From Lottia gigantea (taxonomy: Eukaryota; Mollusca; Gastropoda; Lottiidae), in the NCBI RefSeq assembly GCF_000327385.1, contig NW_008706824.1, forward strand, positions 724,169-788,168: DNA of 64,000 nucleotides, in the 5' to 3' direction. Positions 24,901-35,351 of this stretch are shown here, piece after piece. Below the pieces are notes generated by a model. It had not been told where the DNA came from, ran no database searches, and saw only the letters and a list, made by a program, of their open reading frames with translations. The position numbers were made by a program, and so were the translations under genes. How positions within the stretch are numbered: position 1 is the first letter of the stretch; each line of letters opens with the position of its first letter.

Positions 24901-25974
24901 GCCGAATAGAATGTTAATAAACATAAAAGAATAATTTGTGACAGATTTAAGACTGGAGATTACATTAGCTATATATTTCAGTAATCGCGTTGTTAACGAA
25001 TTGACATAGCGTTATAAACTGTTTTAAAGTATCTATAACACACTGTTAAAACTGTCATATACAAACTCTTATACATTAATATACATTTATAATGATTTAA
25101 TATCTACTAAGGGATTATCCAAATTCTACCCCAAATCTACCATGTCCTTAATCTGTAGACGACCCCATCACCAGGACTAATACCGATTTATTGTTAAAGC
25201 TCTTCAATTTCCAAATTGAACTTTGTTAATTTTTACTAAGTAAACCACGTCGCGTTGTAAAATACCTGTAAACTAGACCTAATAGACGGTCCTTGTTGTC
25301 TTTTTTAAAAAACAAAATACAAAGATAAAATTGTTAAGACTTAAGGGCATCATATTTCACAATGTGGTATTAAAAGATATATCTTAATACACTGTTTAAG
25401 AGATATAAGACAATATAGGTATGTACACGGTGTAATTTATGCATTCCGGTTAATATAGGCCGACAAATAATGAACTTTAAAACATTCAGAATGACAGCTT
25501 TAAGATAATATAGGTATATATCCAGTTATTATGCAGGACGGGTAATATAGGCTAACAAACAAATACTTATCTAATAGTGTATTTTAAGACAATAAGAGTG
25601 ACATCGTTGAGTAAAGCTAGGAAACGAAAATGAAATGAATGGCGTTTTACGTTCTACTTTTATGCATCATGTGGGCTAATGAAGATGGAATATTATATTT
25701 ATGTAAAGCTTGGAACGAAATAGCCTAAATAATAAAACTTGCAGGATCAAAGGATACAAAAATGCTAAGATGCACAACACTTGGGTTTTCTGAATATATT
25801 CAATCCTCGGGTGACAAAAGTAAAAACAAAAGATCCTAAACTAAACTAATATGGAATTGTCTCTGTGCAAATTCAACGACAATTTAAAACTGAAATAAAA
25901 TGTAGAAAATAAACGTACCCAGGTGTATGGTAGGGATCCTTTGGTAGAAAACTGGTTTCTTCCCTTTGTTGCAT
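21923..25974 (-). CDS. CIMIP2B: Ciliary microtubule inner protein 2B-like (FAM166 family)
   Basis: Six exons, all with GT-AG junctions and matching phases: 25919-25974, 23891-24129, 23260-23429, 22834-22981, 22445-22666 and 21923-22002. Together they encode 304 residues plus stop. The protein has four copies of the family motif: PGYGGFCPQFKYQIGQTFG near residue 18, then PGYTG-FIPKSQHYFG, SGYTGFVPRSRGIIG and PHYTGHIPG-QKFRYGNTFG at the C terminus. FAM166/CIMIP2 proteins bind inside the doublet microtubules of cilia and sperm flagella. The length is close to that of vertebrate CIMIP2B. The end of exon 5 is duplicated in the following intron (22228-22444), and the first intron holds a 64-bp array. 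It is convergent with ACTR5 and head to head with the gene at 28351. The choice of 2B over other paralogues is from memory of the motif layout. Confidence 0.9.
22228..22444. repeat. Two degenerate copies of the exon 5 end in the intron
   Basis: The last 60 or so bases of CIMIP2B exon 5 and the adjoining intron recur about 22228-22332 and 22350-22430. Shared landmarks are ATATGACCAGTATAAT, AGATCTGCTTCCCC and CCCCATCACT. This is a short tandem array whose rightmost member includes coding sequence. Confidence 0.75.
24218..24462. repeat. 64-bp tandem array in CIMIP2B intron 1
   Basis: Four copies of a 64-bp unit starting GGTTAAGATAATTAGATATG, at 24218, 24282, 24346 and 24410. They are nearly identical and the last is shortened. 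High identity implies recent expansion. Confidence 0.95.
25626..25690 (-). mobile_element. SINE 3' fragment
   Basis: The reverse complement of the SINE tail (AATGAATGGCGTTTTACG, GTGGGCTAATGAAGATGG). Only the last 65 bases are present, with several substitutions. It lies in CIMIP2B intron 1. Confidence 0.75.
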
Positions 25975-26039
25975 GTTGAAATTAATCTAACTGACTTGAA
26001 ACTTATCAAATATTAAAACAAAACTGTTAACAACTGAAC

Positions 26040-26125
26040 GTATGTCTCTCTTAACCTTCGCCTTGTACTCCGTTTCTAGGGAACGTTATGCAACTTCGCG
26101 CCGTATCTACTGTGACGTCATAATA
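26040..26125 (-). promoter_or_regulatory. Candidate CIMIP2B promoter with X-box-like and CRE sites
   Basis: About 70-150 bases upstream of the CIMIP2B start codon there is GTTTCTAGGGAAC (26072-26084), resembling the paired RFX half sites of ciliary-gene X-boxes but one base short of the usual 14. A perfect CRE palindrome TGACGTCA is at 26113-26120. Both suit a cilia or sperm gene, but this is motif reading only. Confidence 0.35.
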
Positions 26126-28350
26126 CTGTATAGGATTAAGGCTTAATCTCGTGATATTTAGCCCGTATTTGATTTTCACGTTCGATAAAAACTATTAAAT
26201 AGTATTTATTTTTCTGTTTAAGTAATAAATATATACTGGTACTATCAAATAATATATTTAATATCGACTTTATAGCTTATACCTAGTCAATATAGATAAG
26301 TCAAGTTCAACACACACTTGCATATTATAGTAAGGTCTAAAGTTTGCAAATCTTCAATAAACTGTGGGCTACAGAAATGAATTGAAGTGGAGGTTTAGGT
26401 GTTTTACTGATTACGGCACATTCCATGCAGTGTGCAATGAGGGAATTTTTCTGGGACAAGGTCATTAACCCACTCTTGCAGCAGGAATTATGTGCAAATG
26501 ATTTAATATAATGAATAGTAGGCTACCAAATTGAATAGGTGATTAAGTCTATGAAAACCGCTCATGCCCTGTAGTCTGTAATGGGGAATTATTCGAGGAA
26601 TGTTCTTGTGGCTTCCAGATGAAATTTGGATTTAAATCAAAATGAATAGACGGACACTTAGATAAGTCAAAGACTTAATAGTACTTTCCGTTACAAGAAC
26701 TACTGTCTCTATTCACAAGACCTGTTTTCGATACCAACGCACTCATATCACTTGAGGGGCGAGCTGGGCGAGCTGGGACCACATCGTCAAGGGGTGATCA
26801 CGGGCAATTCTTTCCTTATGTTAAATGACATTAATATTTGAAAAGTGTGTGTATGTCTGTGTGATTTTCTGTGTGATTCAATGGAGGATTGTGTGTTAAG
26901 ATCATTCACCTTACTACCGAACTGCGAACCATTGAGTAGGCAAAGTCAAGAGTATATGGAATGCCTATGAATAGTAAATGTGGTAGGGAAAAAACGTGAA
27001 GAGAATTCGGAGATAGTTGTGAAGCAGGGAACGGGGTCCAGAACAGCAAGGAAAAATCAGAAGAAATTGAAGATAGGTTCGTTGTACGCCCAAGGTATCA
27101 AGAGAGAAATGCATGAGTTGTTGCCCTTAATTTCGATTTATACATAACTTCAAAGCAATTCTTCTTTACATAATTTGCTGTTGACATTTGACTTAATCGA
27201 TTTCTACTTCATGCATACAGCATCAAAGAAAATAAACACAAACAAAATGAATTCTCCATTATAACATTTAATAATACATGTGAAGAGAGGATTCATTCAT
27301 TGAAACGTCTATTGAAGATTTAAGTCAGATATTGATACTATATCCTGTGTATTTCTAAAGACTAGTTTATAAAGACGGTATTCAATCAATTATCTGTATT
27401 CTTTATCTATATAGATCATATTACATACACGCATAGTATTTTAATATCTTATCGATATTACACAGGCATTCGTTAGATCACCTCAGTGCAAACTTGTATA
27501 AAACACTTTGAAGACATGGAAAAATGACGTTGCTTCTATAGATATATATGGATGTTTTATTCTAAAATATGCAGTAAGTCAATGAAACGATTTCAATGTT
27601 TGGAGTACATGTGGCAACAGAAAACCTCGGAACAATTGGCTTCAAGCCTTGTTCACATCCAAAAACTTCACAAACGCGAACCTTTCAGTCAGTTTCCATG
27701 GGAAGCAAATGGTGAGCTTTTTATTCTGAAGTCTCACAGACCTAATTCTTACCCAAACCCGTACATTAATATAGAGTGGTAAGAATAAATTCTGATGCCA
27801 AATGGAATGATGGAACTACTACAGCAGCATGAATTTAAAAGACATGCACTAGTGCACTATCTCTCTCACGGCCACCCCTTCACATTTCTGTTGTAAAAGT
27901 TCTTGTGACCCACACCACCATTGTAAATAAAGTATACAAACATAACGGATGCCTGTGGATCAATTGATCAGAGTGATTGATTTTAACTATAATCAATAGG
28001 TGAACTAACACCAACAGAAACATGATCCCAATTATAACAACCAACCCTTTATCTTTCTTAAATTCAAATATTAAACTTAATATTATACCTCACGGGCTCA
28101 CTCAATATAGAACATACTCTTGACTGGGAAATGTTTAATACACCCCTGGTGCAGGTGTTGATTTATAATTTGTGAACATTCAGAAATTAGAATATAATGG
28201 AATATACATGGACTAGTATGGAGGTGATAACTGGCGGATTCTATCAGAGCAGACGATAATCTGAAATCTCCAGAATTAGTATAAGTGATATCGAATCTGA
28301 ACTCTCAGCAAAGTAACCTTCATAACATTCAAAGAACGTAACACTTCGAA
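26126..28350. other. Intergenic region between divergent genes
   Basis: AT-rich sequence between CIMIP2B and the plus-strand gene at 28351. No open frame with coding character and no clear repeat is seen. Confidence 0.5.
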
Positions 28351-30547
28351 ATGGCGGATGTTGAAGTTTGTGAGAAAGAGGTTCAGACGTCTAAACCACC
28401 AACAGATCGTCCTTCAATTCAAACAGCGCCGTCAGCCGTGTCGGATTTTTCCTATAAAAGTTCTGATACGATGTCAGAGGGCAAGCTGGACTCGCTCTTC
28501 ACAAACTCAATGAAGATTTTAGTACGAAGAGTCAATGACAAAGATGGCGATTCTAGACGACCTTCAGCGGATGTTCCTATTGAACATGCTCGAACAGGTC
28601 AGAAATGTTCTGTTGCCGGATGTACCGGTATTGTTGGTAACCATTCGGATCTACCAGACGTCCAATCACATCTCGACAATTATTCTGCTCAGTCCGGATA
28701 CCTGGATCGTCGCTCCATAAATTATGCTCGCCAGTTTGATCACGATTCTGGGAACAATGGCCGCCGTTCGGGACAACAATCAAGAGCTAATGGTAAATAT
28801 ATAGACCATCTAAAGAACACAGAACGGCAATCAAAACCAAACCACTCTGAGTATCGTCGGTTTAATTCAGCCAGTACTGATCACTCGTCACTCAGATTGG
28901 ATGGAATCTCAAAATTACCTCGTGATACAACACTTCAAGATTTTAACCTTGGTTTCCTGAAGCATGGGTCTGATAGAGGAACGTCAGTCGACTCTTGGAG
29001 ACCATACAGACCAATATCTAAACCTCGACTAGCACTTACGAGGAGCAAAACGACCATACCCTGTACATCATCAGCTTCCAGACAATGCGACGCATGCTCG
29101 GTCCGGGATCTTCAATCTTGGTTCATTGTAAGTAATAAAATAATATAGACGACATGTTGAGATTATAAAGACGGAACGAGTGATCTTAACTAAGATAATT
29201 TATGAATGAATGATCAGACACCGAAAGCGAATTTAAGGCAAGGCAAGTAGCCCACAGAAAAAAAAAATGGAAAAAAACATACCTTCAAAATCGGATATTT
29301 TTCAAAATGGTAGACCACATTATCTGCCTCTATTCAAGTCTCTGATAGTTATTTATAAAGACTTTCAAATTAGGTAATAGGTTGCAGTAAAAAAAACATT
29401 ACGTTATTTGTTGTTATGCATGTAACATGAAATTCAAATAGATGATTTTTATTTATCAGATGAATCCCGGAAATGCGTCACCAAGATCACCAAATGATGT
29501 CATCAGTCCAACTAGAATAACACGAGAGGTACGTATATACGCCAATACCAGGTGACAGTGGCAGTACTACGGTTCAGTAACTCGGGATCTAAATTTCATT
29601 GGAACAGAATTCAACTCTCGTAAACTGATAAAGAATTCTTTATTTAACACGTTCAAAGAATGACAAAATTAGGATTAATAATAATTATATGCGTTAAATG
29701 TATTGTATTGTGGACTCCTTACTTTCCCAAATAGTTTCGTATGTGCGGATGAATCTTAAACATTTTTCATACCGTGCTGCAATATGTACGAGATTTGGCC
29801 GTATTGAAAAAGGATGTGCTGGGCTGAAGCCTGGCCTTTTATTTTTGATGATAGAAAATTATTAGTGTTCCACAATTCAACCTTAACTAAAATTGTAATT
29901 ATTTTTCCAGAAATCGCAGGTGTTTTTACTGAATAAACAACCTAAACTAGATTGTATAGGACAGAATATGGCAGAAGTTATGTTACCAATGACAACCGTT
30001 CCCAAGAAAGGTTTGATTAAGCTCACGTATATGGATGAAGACATCTCAGATCGAGAGGGTACATTCCATAAAGGTAAGATTTTAGTAGGTTGGCTGGTAG
30101 ATGACAGATTCGCGTTCGCTTCAGCGAATGCTGATATCACAGACTAAGTAGGTTGATGACAAGTTAACGTTCGCTTCCAGCGGATGCTGATATCGCAAAC
30201 TGGAGAGCTGTTGGTCGTCATAGTAGTTGGTAGTTGGATTTGATGAATTGGGTGCTTCCGTGCTGTTGGTTTGGAACAGAAATACGTACGTCTCATCAGT
30301 TAGAAATAGTCTGGGATGGGGAATACGGAAATCCTCGACAGTTTCCGGAAGTCTTTCCCTTGCTATTTCAGGTAAAGAAAGAAATCGAAGATGGCGGGAA
30401 CCACTACGGCCATTAATTAAGAATAAAAGAATATTGGAAGGAATTAAAGAAAGTTATAATATATTACTAGAGAAAGAACGATTAGAGTCCGAACAAGTCC
30501 AGAGATTACTCAATCAGGATCAGCCTGTACATCTAGCTGCTCTTTGA
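28351..30547 (+). CDS. Unrecognised 394-residue protein, four exons
   Basis: Exons 28351-29127, 29460-29528, 29911-30073 and 30372-30547 join with GT-AG sites and consistent phases (0, 0, 1) to give 394 residues and a TGA stop. The N-terminal 260 residues, all in exon 1, are polar and low in hydrophobics, rich in S, R, D and N, and likely disordered. They include a CSVAGC and a CDAC motif. The C-terminal half looks folded, with a proline and methionine segment (MAEVMLPMTTVPKKGLIKL), an acidic patch (YMDEDISDREG), a basic RNRRWREPLRPLIKNKR and a final charged helix (ILLEKERLESEQVQRLL). There is no signal peptide or membrane span. I do not recognise the family. Head-to-head placement with a ciliary gene is suggestive only. 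Intron 3 carries two copies of the 62-bp minisatellite starting just after the exon. Confidence 0.8.
30085..30215 (+). repeat. 62-bp family, two copies inside an intron
   Basis: GATGACAAGTTAACGTTCGC, GCTTCCAGCGGATGCTGATA and similar words match the 62-bp unit arrayed at 38490-39035. The first copy begins about ten bases after the exon 3 donor of the 28351 gene. Confidence 0.85.
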
Positions 30548-31274
30548 TAGTGGCATAGCGAGGATTACATGGTGGGGATTTGGGAGGGGATAAATGTTAC
30601 TCAATCAGGGTCAACCTGTACATCTATTTAAATAATTTAATGTTACTTGTTTTCATTTTGAAACATATGCTATAAATGCAACGAGGTACCGTCCAATTCC
30701 GAAAATACTCTTTGTAATATAAGAAAATGAAAAATAAGGGAGGGGGGATTGGGGGAAACCGGGCCAGCCTCAAGCCCGTCTATCAAATTCGTTCAAGATC
30801 CCTCCATTATACACCAAGTTTCCTGCAAATCCAAACGAAGCTGCAGTTTATTTTCCATGTACGGACTAACATCCAGGTAGATAGGAGTAAAGCAAAAAAA
30901 CATAATGTGGACGTACGGAAATAAGGCAGACATCTGAACACGTCTTTGCCAAACTTGATGTGTACACATTAATCAATGGATGTGTAACAGTGGTGAGCAA
31001 GTTCACATTCATTTTATACCCCTGAGGAAAAATATAATCATATCAACATTAAAATTCTTTTATCATAAAAATTCAAATTAACAATATCTTTTATAAGATT
31101 TTAAAATGCTTAAATTAGGCGCTCAGAAGCCATTATGAAGATTGGACTTAATTTTCACTTAGTTCACAAGTACACAGATGAAAATTATCTTTAATCCTGG
31201 ATCACAATGTTTTTTGTTTTGAATATTGCCTACTTGTTAAACGTGAAATTGAATATCAGTTTCAAATCAATACT
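30548..31274. other. Intergenic stretch
   Basis: It follows the stop codon of the 394-residue gene. A degenerate echo of the last exon (TTACTCAATCAGGGTCAACCTGTACATCTA, read in two parts of it) lies at about 30598-30627, resembling the coding words near 30508-30537. Nothing else is identified. Confidence 0.45.
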
Positions 31275-31486
31275 GGTAATCTTAAAATCACTTTGCATTG
31301 ATAAACATATAAATTTGTAATATCTTATATTGATTAGAAACACACTTCCCTTCAATATAATTCAACTCTTACATTTCATTCCAAATTATGACTGAAAATT
31401 CTCCTCTGTAAAACCATTTGATCACACACGTGATAATGTATGCTCATGTTTTTATTTTTTTTATCAAAACAAAGTTACTAAGACTG
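31275..31486. mobile_element. MITE with inverted ends, copy 2
   Basis: A diverged copy of the element at 7360-7554. Shared interior words are CTGAAAATT, CTCTGTAAAACCA and ATGCTCATG; the ends carry CTTTGCATTGATAAA and the inverted TTTATCAAAACAAAG. Greater divergence between its own ends suggests an old insertion. Confidence 0.7.
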
Positions 31487-31690
31487 ATTTCAGTTTAAAA
31501 AACTAAAAAAATAAATTGCTATAAGTATTACCTTTGCATACAATTTTCCTACTTGCAGTTTGCAGTACTTAAGTTTTCAAGACTTTAATTCATGTTGAAA
31601 GACAAACTTTAAATTCTAAAATTGATTCAGTGATTGACCAATGAAAACTAAAATCAGTCCAGTCCCACCCCTATTAACACCCCTGAGCGC

Positions 31691-32755
31691 CTAGATCACA
31701 TCCTGTAACAATATCATAGACTTCAGCCCTGGGGGGACATCTAAATATCTTATTTTATATATCACATTACCCCCAGACTGTGTCAGTAGGCTTCTTACAC
31801 TTAATCTACACAGATGTTTTAACGATGGCACCATGGAATAGAATTTTAGGGAATGATAATTGTCTTGGACATGATTCTTCCAAAAATCTGTTGTTTCAAA
31901 AAATTGACAGAAGCCGGTAGTGAAATTAGTTGCAGCTAGACACAGTCTACACATACTGTCATTCTTGATTGAAGATGGCAGACATTGTACCCAAGTTCGG
32001 ATCGTTAAAGGCTGGCCGAGAGCACTGATAATCAGATGGAATATGACTTCAAACTTGTCACACTTTTCTGGTTCTACAGACATTTGAACGAGTTTCTCTA
32101 TTAGAGCCATGTTGACTTCAGAACCAAGATCTATCAGCTTTCTAACACAGGTTTTATTCAAAGATTTACACCCAAAATACAGTGCACTCAATCCATTCCT
32201 ATTGACATAGTTAATATCAACACCAGTGTCTAACAGTCGGTTGAATGTACGATATAAATGATAATAAACACTCTGATTTAAAGGTGTACAACCCATACAG
32301 TCTTCTGTATTAGGATTAGCTCCCTTATCTAATAAATACAACACATTAAGTTCATTCTGATCAATAATACACTTCAACAATGGAGTTCGTAACCATTTAT
32401 TCTTCAGGTTGATATTAACACCAGCTGAAATCAGAAGATCAGAACATTCGTAAGAAACTGGATTCACAAGACTACTGCTTAAAGCAGTTTCACAAGAATT
32501 GTCTTCAGCGTTGACACACACAACTCTTTTGTCAAGGAGGTATTTTAAACATGCTATTTGTTGATGTAGCGAAGCTATATGGAGTAACGTCGTTCCTTGA
32601 CGAAAAGTGATCTCGGTGCTCTTCCGCAAGAGTTTTTTTAATCCTGATAAATTTCCCTTCTTAATTAACTCTTCTGCCAGGATGGATAAAATCTGATTGT
32701 TTCTTTCATTGACGGTGTACTCTATAGTGGTCAGTTTCTGCAATTGGCCTCCCAT
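31691..32755 (-). CDS. Ankyrin repeat and SOCS box protein (ASB-like)
   Basis: A single uninterrupted frame of 354 residues. Residues about 50-220 form four to five ankyrin repeats (GTTLLHIASLHQQIACLKYLL, read in two parts; LLDKGANPNTEDCMGCTPLN; GLSALYFGC). The C-terminal 45 residues match a SOCS box: PSLKHLCRLSVRSLL followed by LDVPPGLKSMILLQDVI, with the LCR motif typical of elongin B/C binding. ASB proteins are substrate receptors of cullin-5 ubiquitin ligases. The 90-residue linker between the ankyrin repeats and the SOCS box is not recognised. The ATG at 32753-32755 is the first in frame. The lack of introns is unusual beside its multi-exon neighbours and may reflect retroposition or a single large coding exon. 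The assignment to a specific ASB number is not possible. Confidence 0.88.
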   Translation of the reverse strand: MGGQLQKLTTIEYTVNERNNQILSILAEELIKKGNLSGLKKLLRKSTEITFRQGTTLLHIASLHQQIACLKYLLDKRVVCVNAEDNSCETALSSSLVNPVSYECSDLLISAGVNINLKNKWLRTPLLKCIIDQNELNVLYLLDKGANPNTEDCMGCTPLNQSVYYHLYRTFNRLLDTGVDINYVNRNGLSALYFGCKSLNKTCVRKLIDLGSEVNMALIEKLVQMSVEPEKCDKFEVIFHLIISALGQPLTIRTWVQCLPSSIKNDSMCRLCLAATNFTTGFCQFFETTDFWKNHVQDNYHSLKFYSMVPSLKHLCRLSVRSLLTQSGGNVIYKIRYLDVPPGLKSMILLQDVI

Positions 32756-33146
32756 TATACTGTAATGATGTATAACAGTTTCAATTCTAATTCATATTCC
32801 AATAACTTTACAGACTCGGTCTATGTGTAGGCAAGAAGGTACTTAATGTAGCCTATGTATCACAGTTAAAAAATATCACAAGTACATGTGGTCAAGTTCA
32901 AAAGCAAATTTGTATTGTATTATGTAAGTTTAATAAAGCCGCCAAAAACTTGAACCGAGTCTATCGTCAACATAAATTAGTAGTTTATCTGTAAAAGCAG
33001 AATTTGTGATAATCAGGGAATATCACTGTAATACCACACAAATAATTTGTTGTCACGCTCATGGCCTCTCTAGACCAAAACAGTTCATAATACTTCACTA
33101 TTTTGTGCAGTGTTCGATAATTTGACCATAAACTACCAAATCTGTG
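32756..33146. other. Upstream region of the ASB-like gene
   Basis: AT-rich sequence with no open frame. It should contain the 5' untranslated region and promoter of the ASB-like gene, but no motif stands out. Confidence 0.4.
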
Positions 33147-33356
33147 TTAATACATACACATCCATCTCTTAGCTCCATCATAACTGTTCATGAACACAGT
33201 GGTATTTTTTAAAAGTGTCTCTTTAAATGCTAATTTTGCTGTTTTCAATGATTGTGTAGGCCCATCTGTCTTCAGCGTGTCGTTGACATCTTTCCATTTG
33301 ATGAGACAGATATTATTCGAGTCCAGCATCAAACATTTATCATTCCTCTTCATGGT
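33147..33356 (-). CDS. Candidate terminal exon, unrecognised
   Basis: A splice acceptor (TATTTTAG) precedes an open frame of 68 codons ending in TAA. The product begins MKRNDKCLMLDSNNICLIKW and ends AKRWMCMY. Codon use looks coding, but I recognise no domain. It may be the last exon of a gene that includes 34219-34329, or a fragment of a transposase. Confidence 0.35.
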   Translation of the reverse strand, partial: TMKRNDKCLMLDSNNICLIKWKDVNDTLKTDGPTQSLKTAKLAFKETLLKNTTVFMNSYDGAKRWMCMY

Positions 33357-33850
33357 CTAAAATACAAATTCAAGATAACTTGTTAGATTACAATTGATTT
33401 AGGAAAAAATCAGAAAATTGTAAGCTACACTCTCACAAGGCCTACATTGAGCTTTGAATTGAAATTTTTCTCTCATTTCATAAATATTCAAAATAAAATT
33501 TTCAACTGTATACCATTTGTCTTTAAATGTTTTTGGCCCATAGAAATATAAGGTCCAGTTTTTCCTCTCTGAAAATTCACGTGAAAATGATAATTGCCAA
33601 TAATTTCAATTCAGAAAACAGTGTAGCCAGAGAGTAATTTTAATTTAGATAGGCTACCCCTTATTATAGGCTTATTCCAGTCACATATGATGCGTCATAC
33701 CAGATGTAGGTTAAACAAACAACCACATTGAAACTTTGAAGTACGGTAATAAATATTCCAGAAGTATATATCCATATAATTGTCTTATTTATCTACAACC
33801 TAGTAATACTGTAAACTCTAAACCTAAACCTGGCCTATTAGAAGTCACTT

Positions 33851-33858
33851 GCACGAGT

Positions 33859-33896
<38 letters not shown>

Positions 33897-33902
33897 AACT
33901 TT
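33851..33902 (+). rRNA. Fragment of 28S rRNA sequence
   Basis: The 52 bases include CGATAGCGAACAAGTACCGT and GAGGGAAAGTTGAAAAGAAC, the deeply conserved 28S segment just 5' of the D2 expansion region. The match is essentially perfect from memory and stops after GAACTTT. Flanking DNA is not rRNA, though TGTAAACTCTAAACCTAA at about 33809 vaguely resembles the rRNA just upstream. This is an inserted fragment and not a working rRNA gene. It could be a retroposed piece, a repair filler or the head of an rRNA-derived SINE. Confidence 0.85.
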
Positions 33903-34114
33903 AATGTCACACAAGTAACTTATGCATTTAAATCTGTTACAAATGCTCAACCAAACCCTTACATCCAGGATCATGCATATCATATGCAGAGTGTGGATGA
34001 TGATTGATGGACATTTAGCCAATTCAAATTTGGTATTTCAATGTATCATTAATAATAAATACCAGTAAACTCATTCTGTCTGCCAAATTATATTAAACTT
34101 GATACAGAAATATT

Positions 34115-34200
34115 AATTCCCCAGGTAGGTAGGTAGGTAGATGACAAGTTACCGTTAATTCCCCAGGTAGGTAGATGACAAGTTAATTCCCCATAACCTT
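34115..34200. repeat. AGGT microsatellite with 62-bp family words
   Basis: (GTAG)n followed by ATGACAAGTTA twice, and AATTCCCCAGGTAGGTAG repeated. It resembles a decayed copy of the 62-bp family mixed with a tetranucleotide run. Confidence 0.55.
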
Positions 34201-34218
34201 CCTCGTATTTATACTCAC

Positions 34219-34329
34219 GAATGGCCAATTGCCGTGCATGGGAGGATGGAAAACCGAGACACCATTTTTTACAATTATATAATGGGGCTTGTTCGAGCAG
34301 TATATATCTAGGATCATGCATGACAGTAC
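34219..34329 (-). CDS. Candidate internal exon, unrecognised
   Basis: Bounded by an acceptor-like AACAG and a strong donor GTGAGT, the minus strand encodes TVMHDPRYILLEQAPLYNCK followed by KWCLGFPSSHARQLAI. The composition is protein-like. The polypyrimidine tract before the acceptor is poor. It could belong with the exon at 33147-33356, but no linking exon was found. Confidence 0.3.
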
Positions 34330-35351
34330 CTGTTCCAGTGACGTATGTTAGTGTTTCTCAGATCAGCCTCATTCATACAAATTCCTTCCATCAAAGAAAT
34401 CATCCACTTAATCTGTCAACTTCGTTTTCATTTCACCAACCACGATTACTTTCGTCGAGATCAACTGGGCAGACGATAAGGTTTAGCAGGGTATAGAGTG
34501 GCTGAGTGACCTCGACTACGTTGGTCTTCAATATCCAGTCTTTAAATAGTCCGAACCTTGCTACCCAATCTAGTCATCTTCTATTTAGTCCGATAATATT
34601 AGAAAAGGCTTTCGCATTAGGTAAAAAGGGAATTTTTAACTGCCAAACAAAAAATATCAAGATTTCAAGAAATAGCCTACTATTATAATACTGGTTTGAT
34701 ATAATATTGATTTTAAAAAGCGATTATATAGCGATTCAGTATAGCGCAAACATCCCATGGAGAGTCTAAAAGGATTGTCTCCGAGAAAAATATTAAGAAT
34801 TGAATTGATGTGGTGCATTCCGACATATGTTTGGGTAATACGTAAGTAAATCAAATTTTCGAATTGTAAAAAAATGAATTTGGGGTAAATGTGGGGATAC
34901 AAACCATATTTTGAAGGAGAAGAGGTGGGGGGGGGGGGGGGAGTGATTGATGGCGCCGCCACTGATTCAAACGACTATTTATTTACATTTTCTTCCTTTC
35001 AGGATTTGACATTATCTTACATTTTTAGAACTCAAGGGAGATAACTTCACATTGATCAAAACTTTGATGTCAAATCTTGAAAGATAATGTAACATAATAA
35101 GTAAACCGCAAAACCCGAAATCCATATCAACAAATGATATCGATGTATTACAATAAAATTGAGTAAAACGTTTTTACTCTCTAGGTCTGATGTCGGTTTA
35201 TGGCATTGAGTCGCTACTTAAGAAGATTGGTAACGTTAGTACTGGCACAATATATCGGTGAATAGATGTATCGATGTAACGGGATATGACATGCCATGAT
35301 ACGCGTATCGTATCGCGACGTCGTGTATCGATACCTTTTATTCCATAAATA
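34330..35351. other. Non-coding stretch with a hAT-like end
   Basis: A poly-G run at 34928-34941 is followed by GGCGCCGCCACTG (34952-34964), the inverted form of the hAT-like end CAGTGGCGGCG seen at 44824. The left end was not found. Nothing else is identified. Confidence 0.45.

Noticed and set aside
30234-30416. Open frame overlapping exon 4 of the 394-residue gene
   Set aside because: It reads across the acceptor in another frame; the spliced model with matching phases explains the region better.
33736-33918. 60-codon open frame spanning the 28S-like segment
   Set aside because: The underlying sequence is rRNA-derived, so the frame is incidental.
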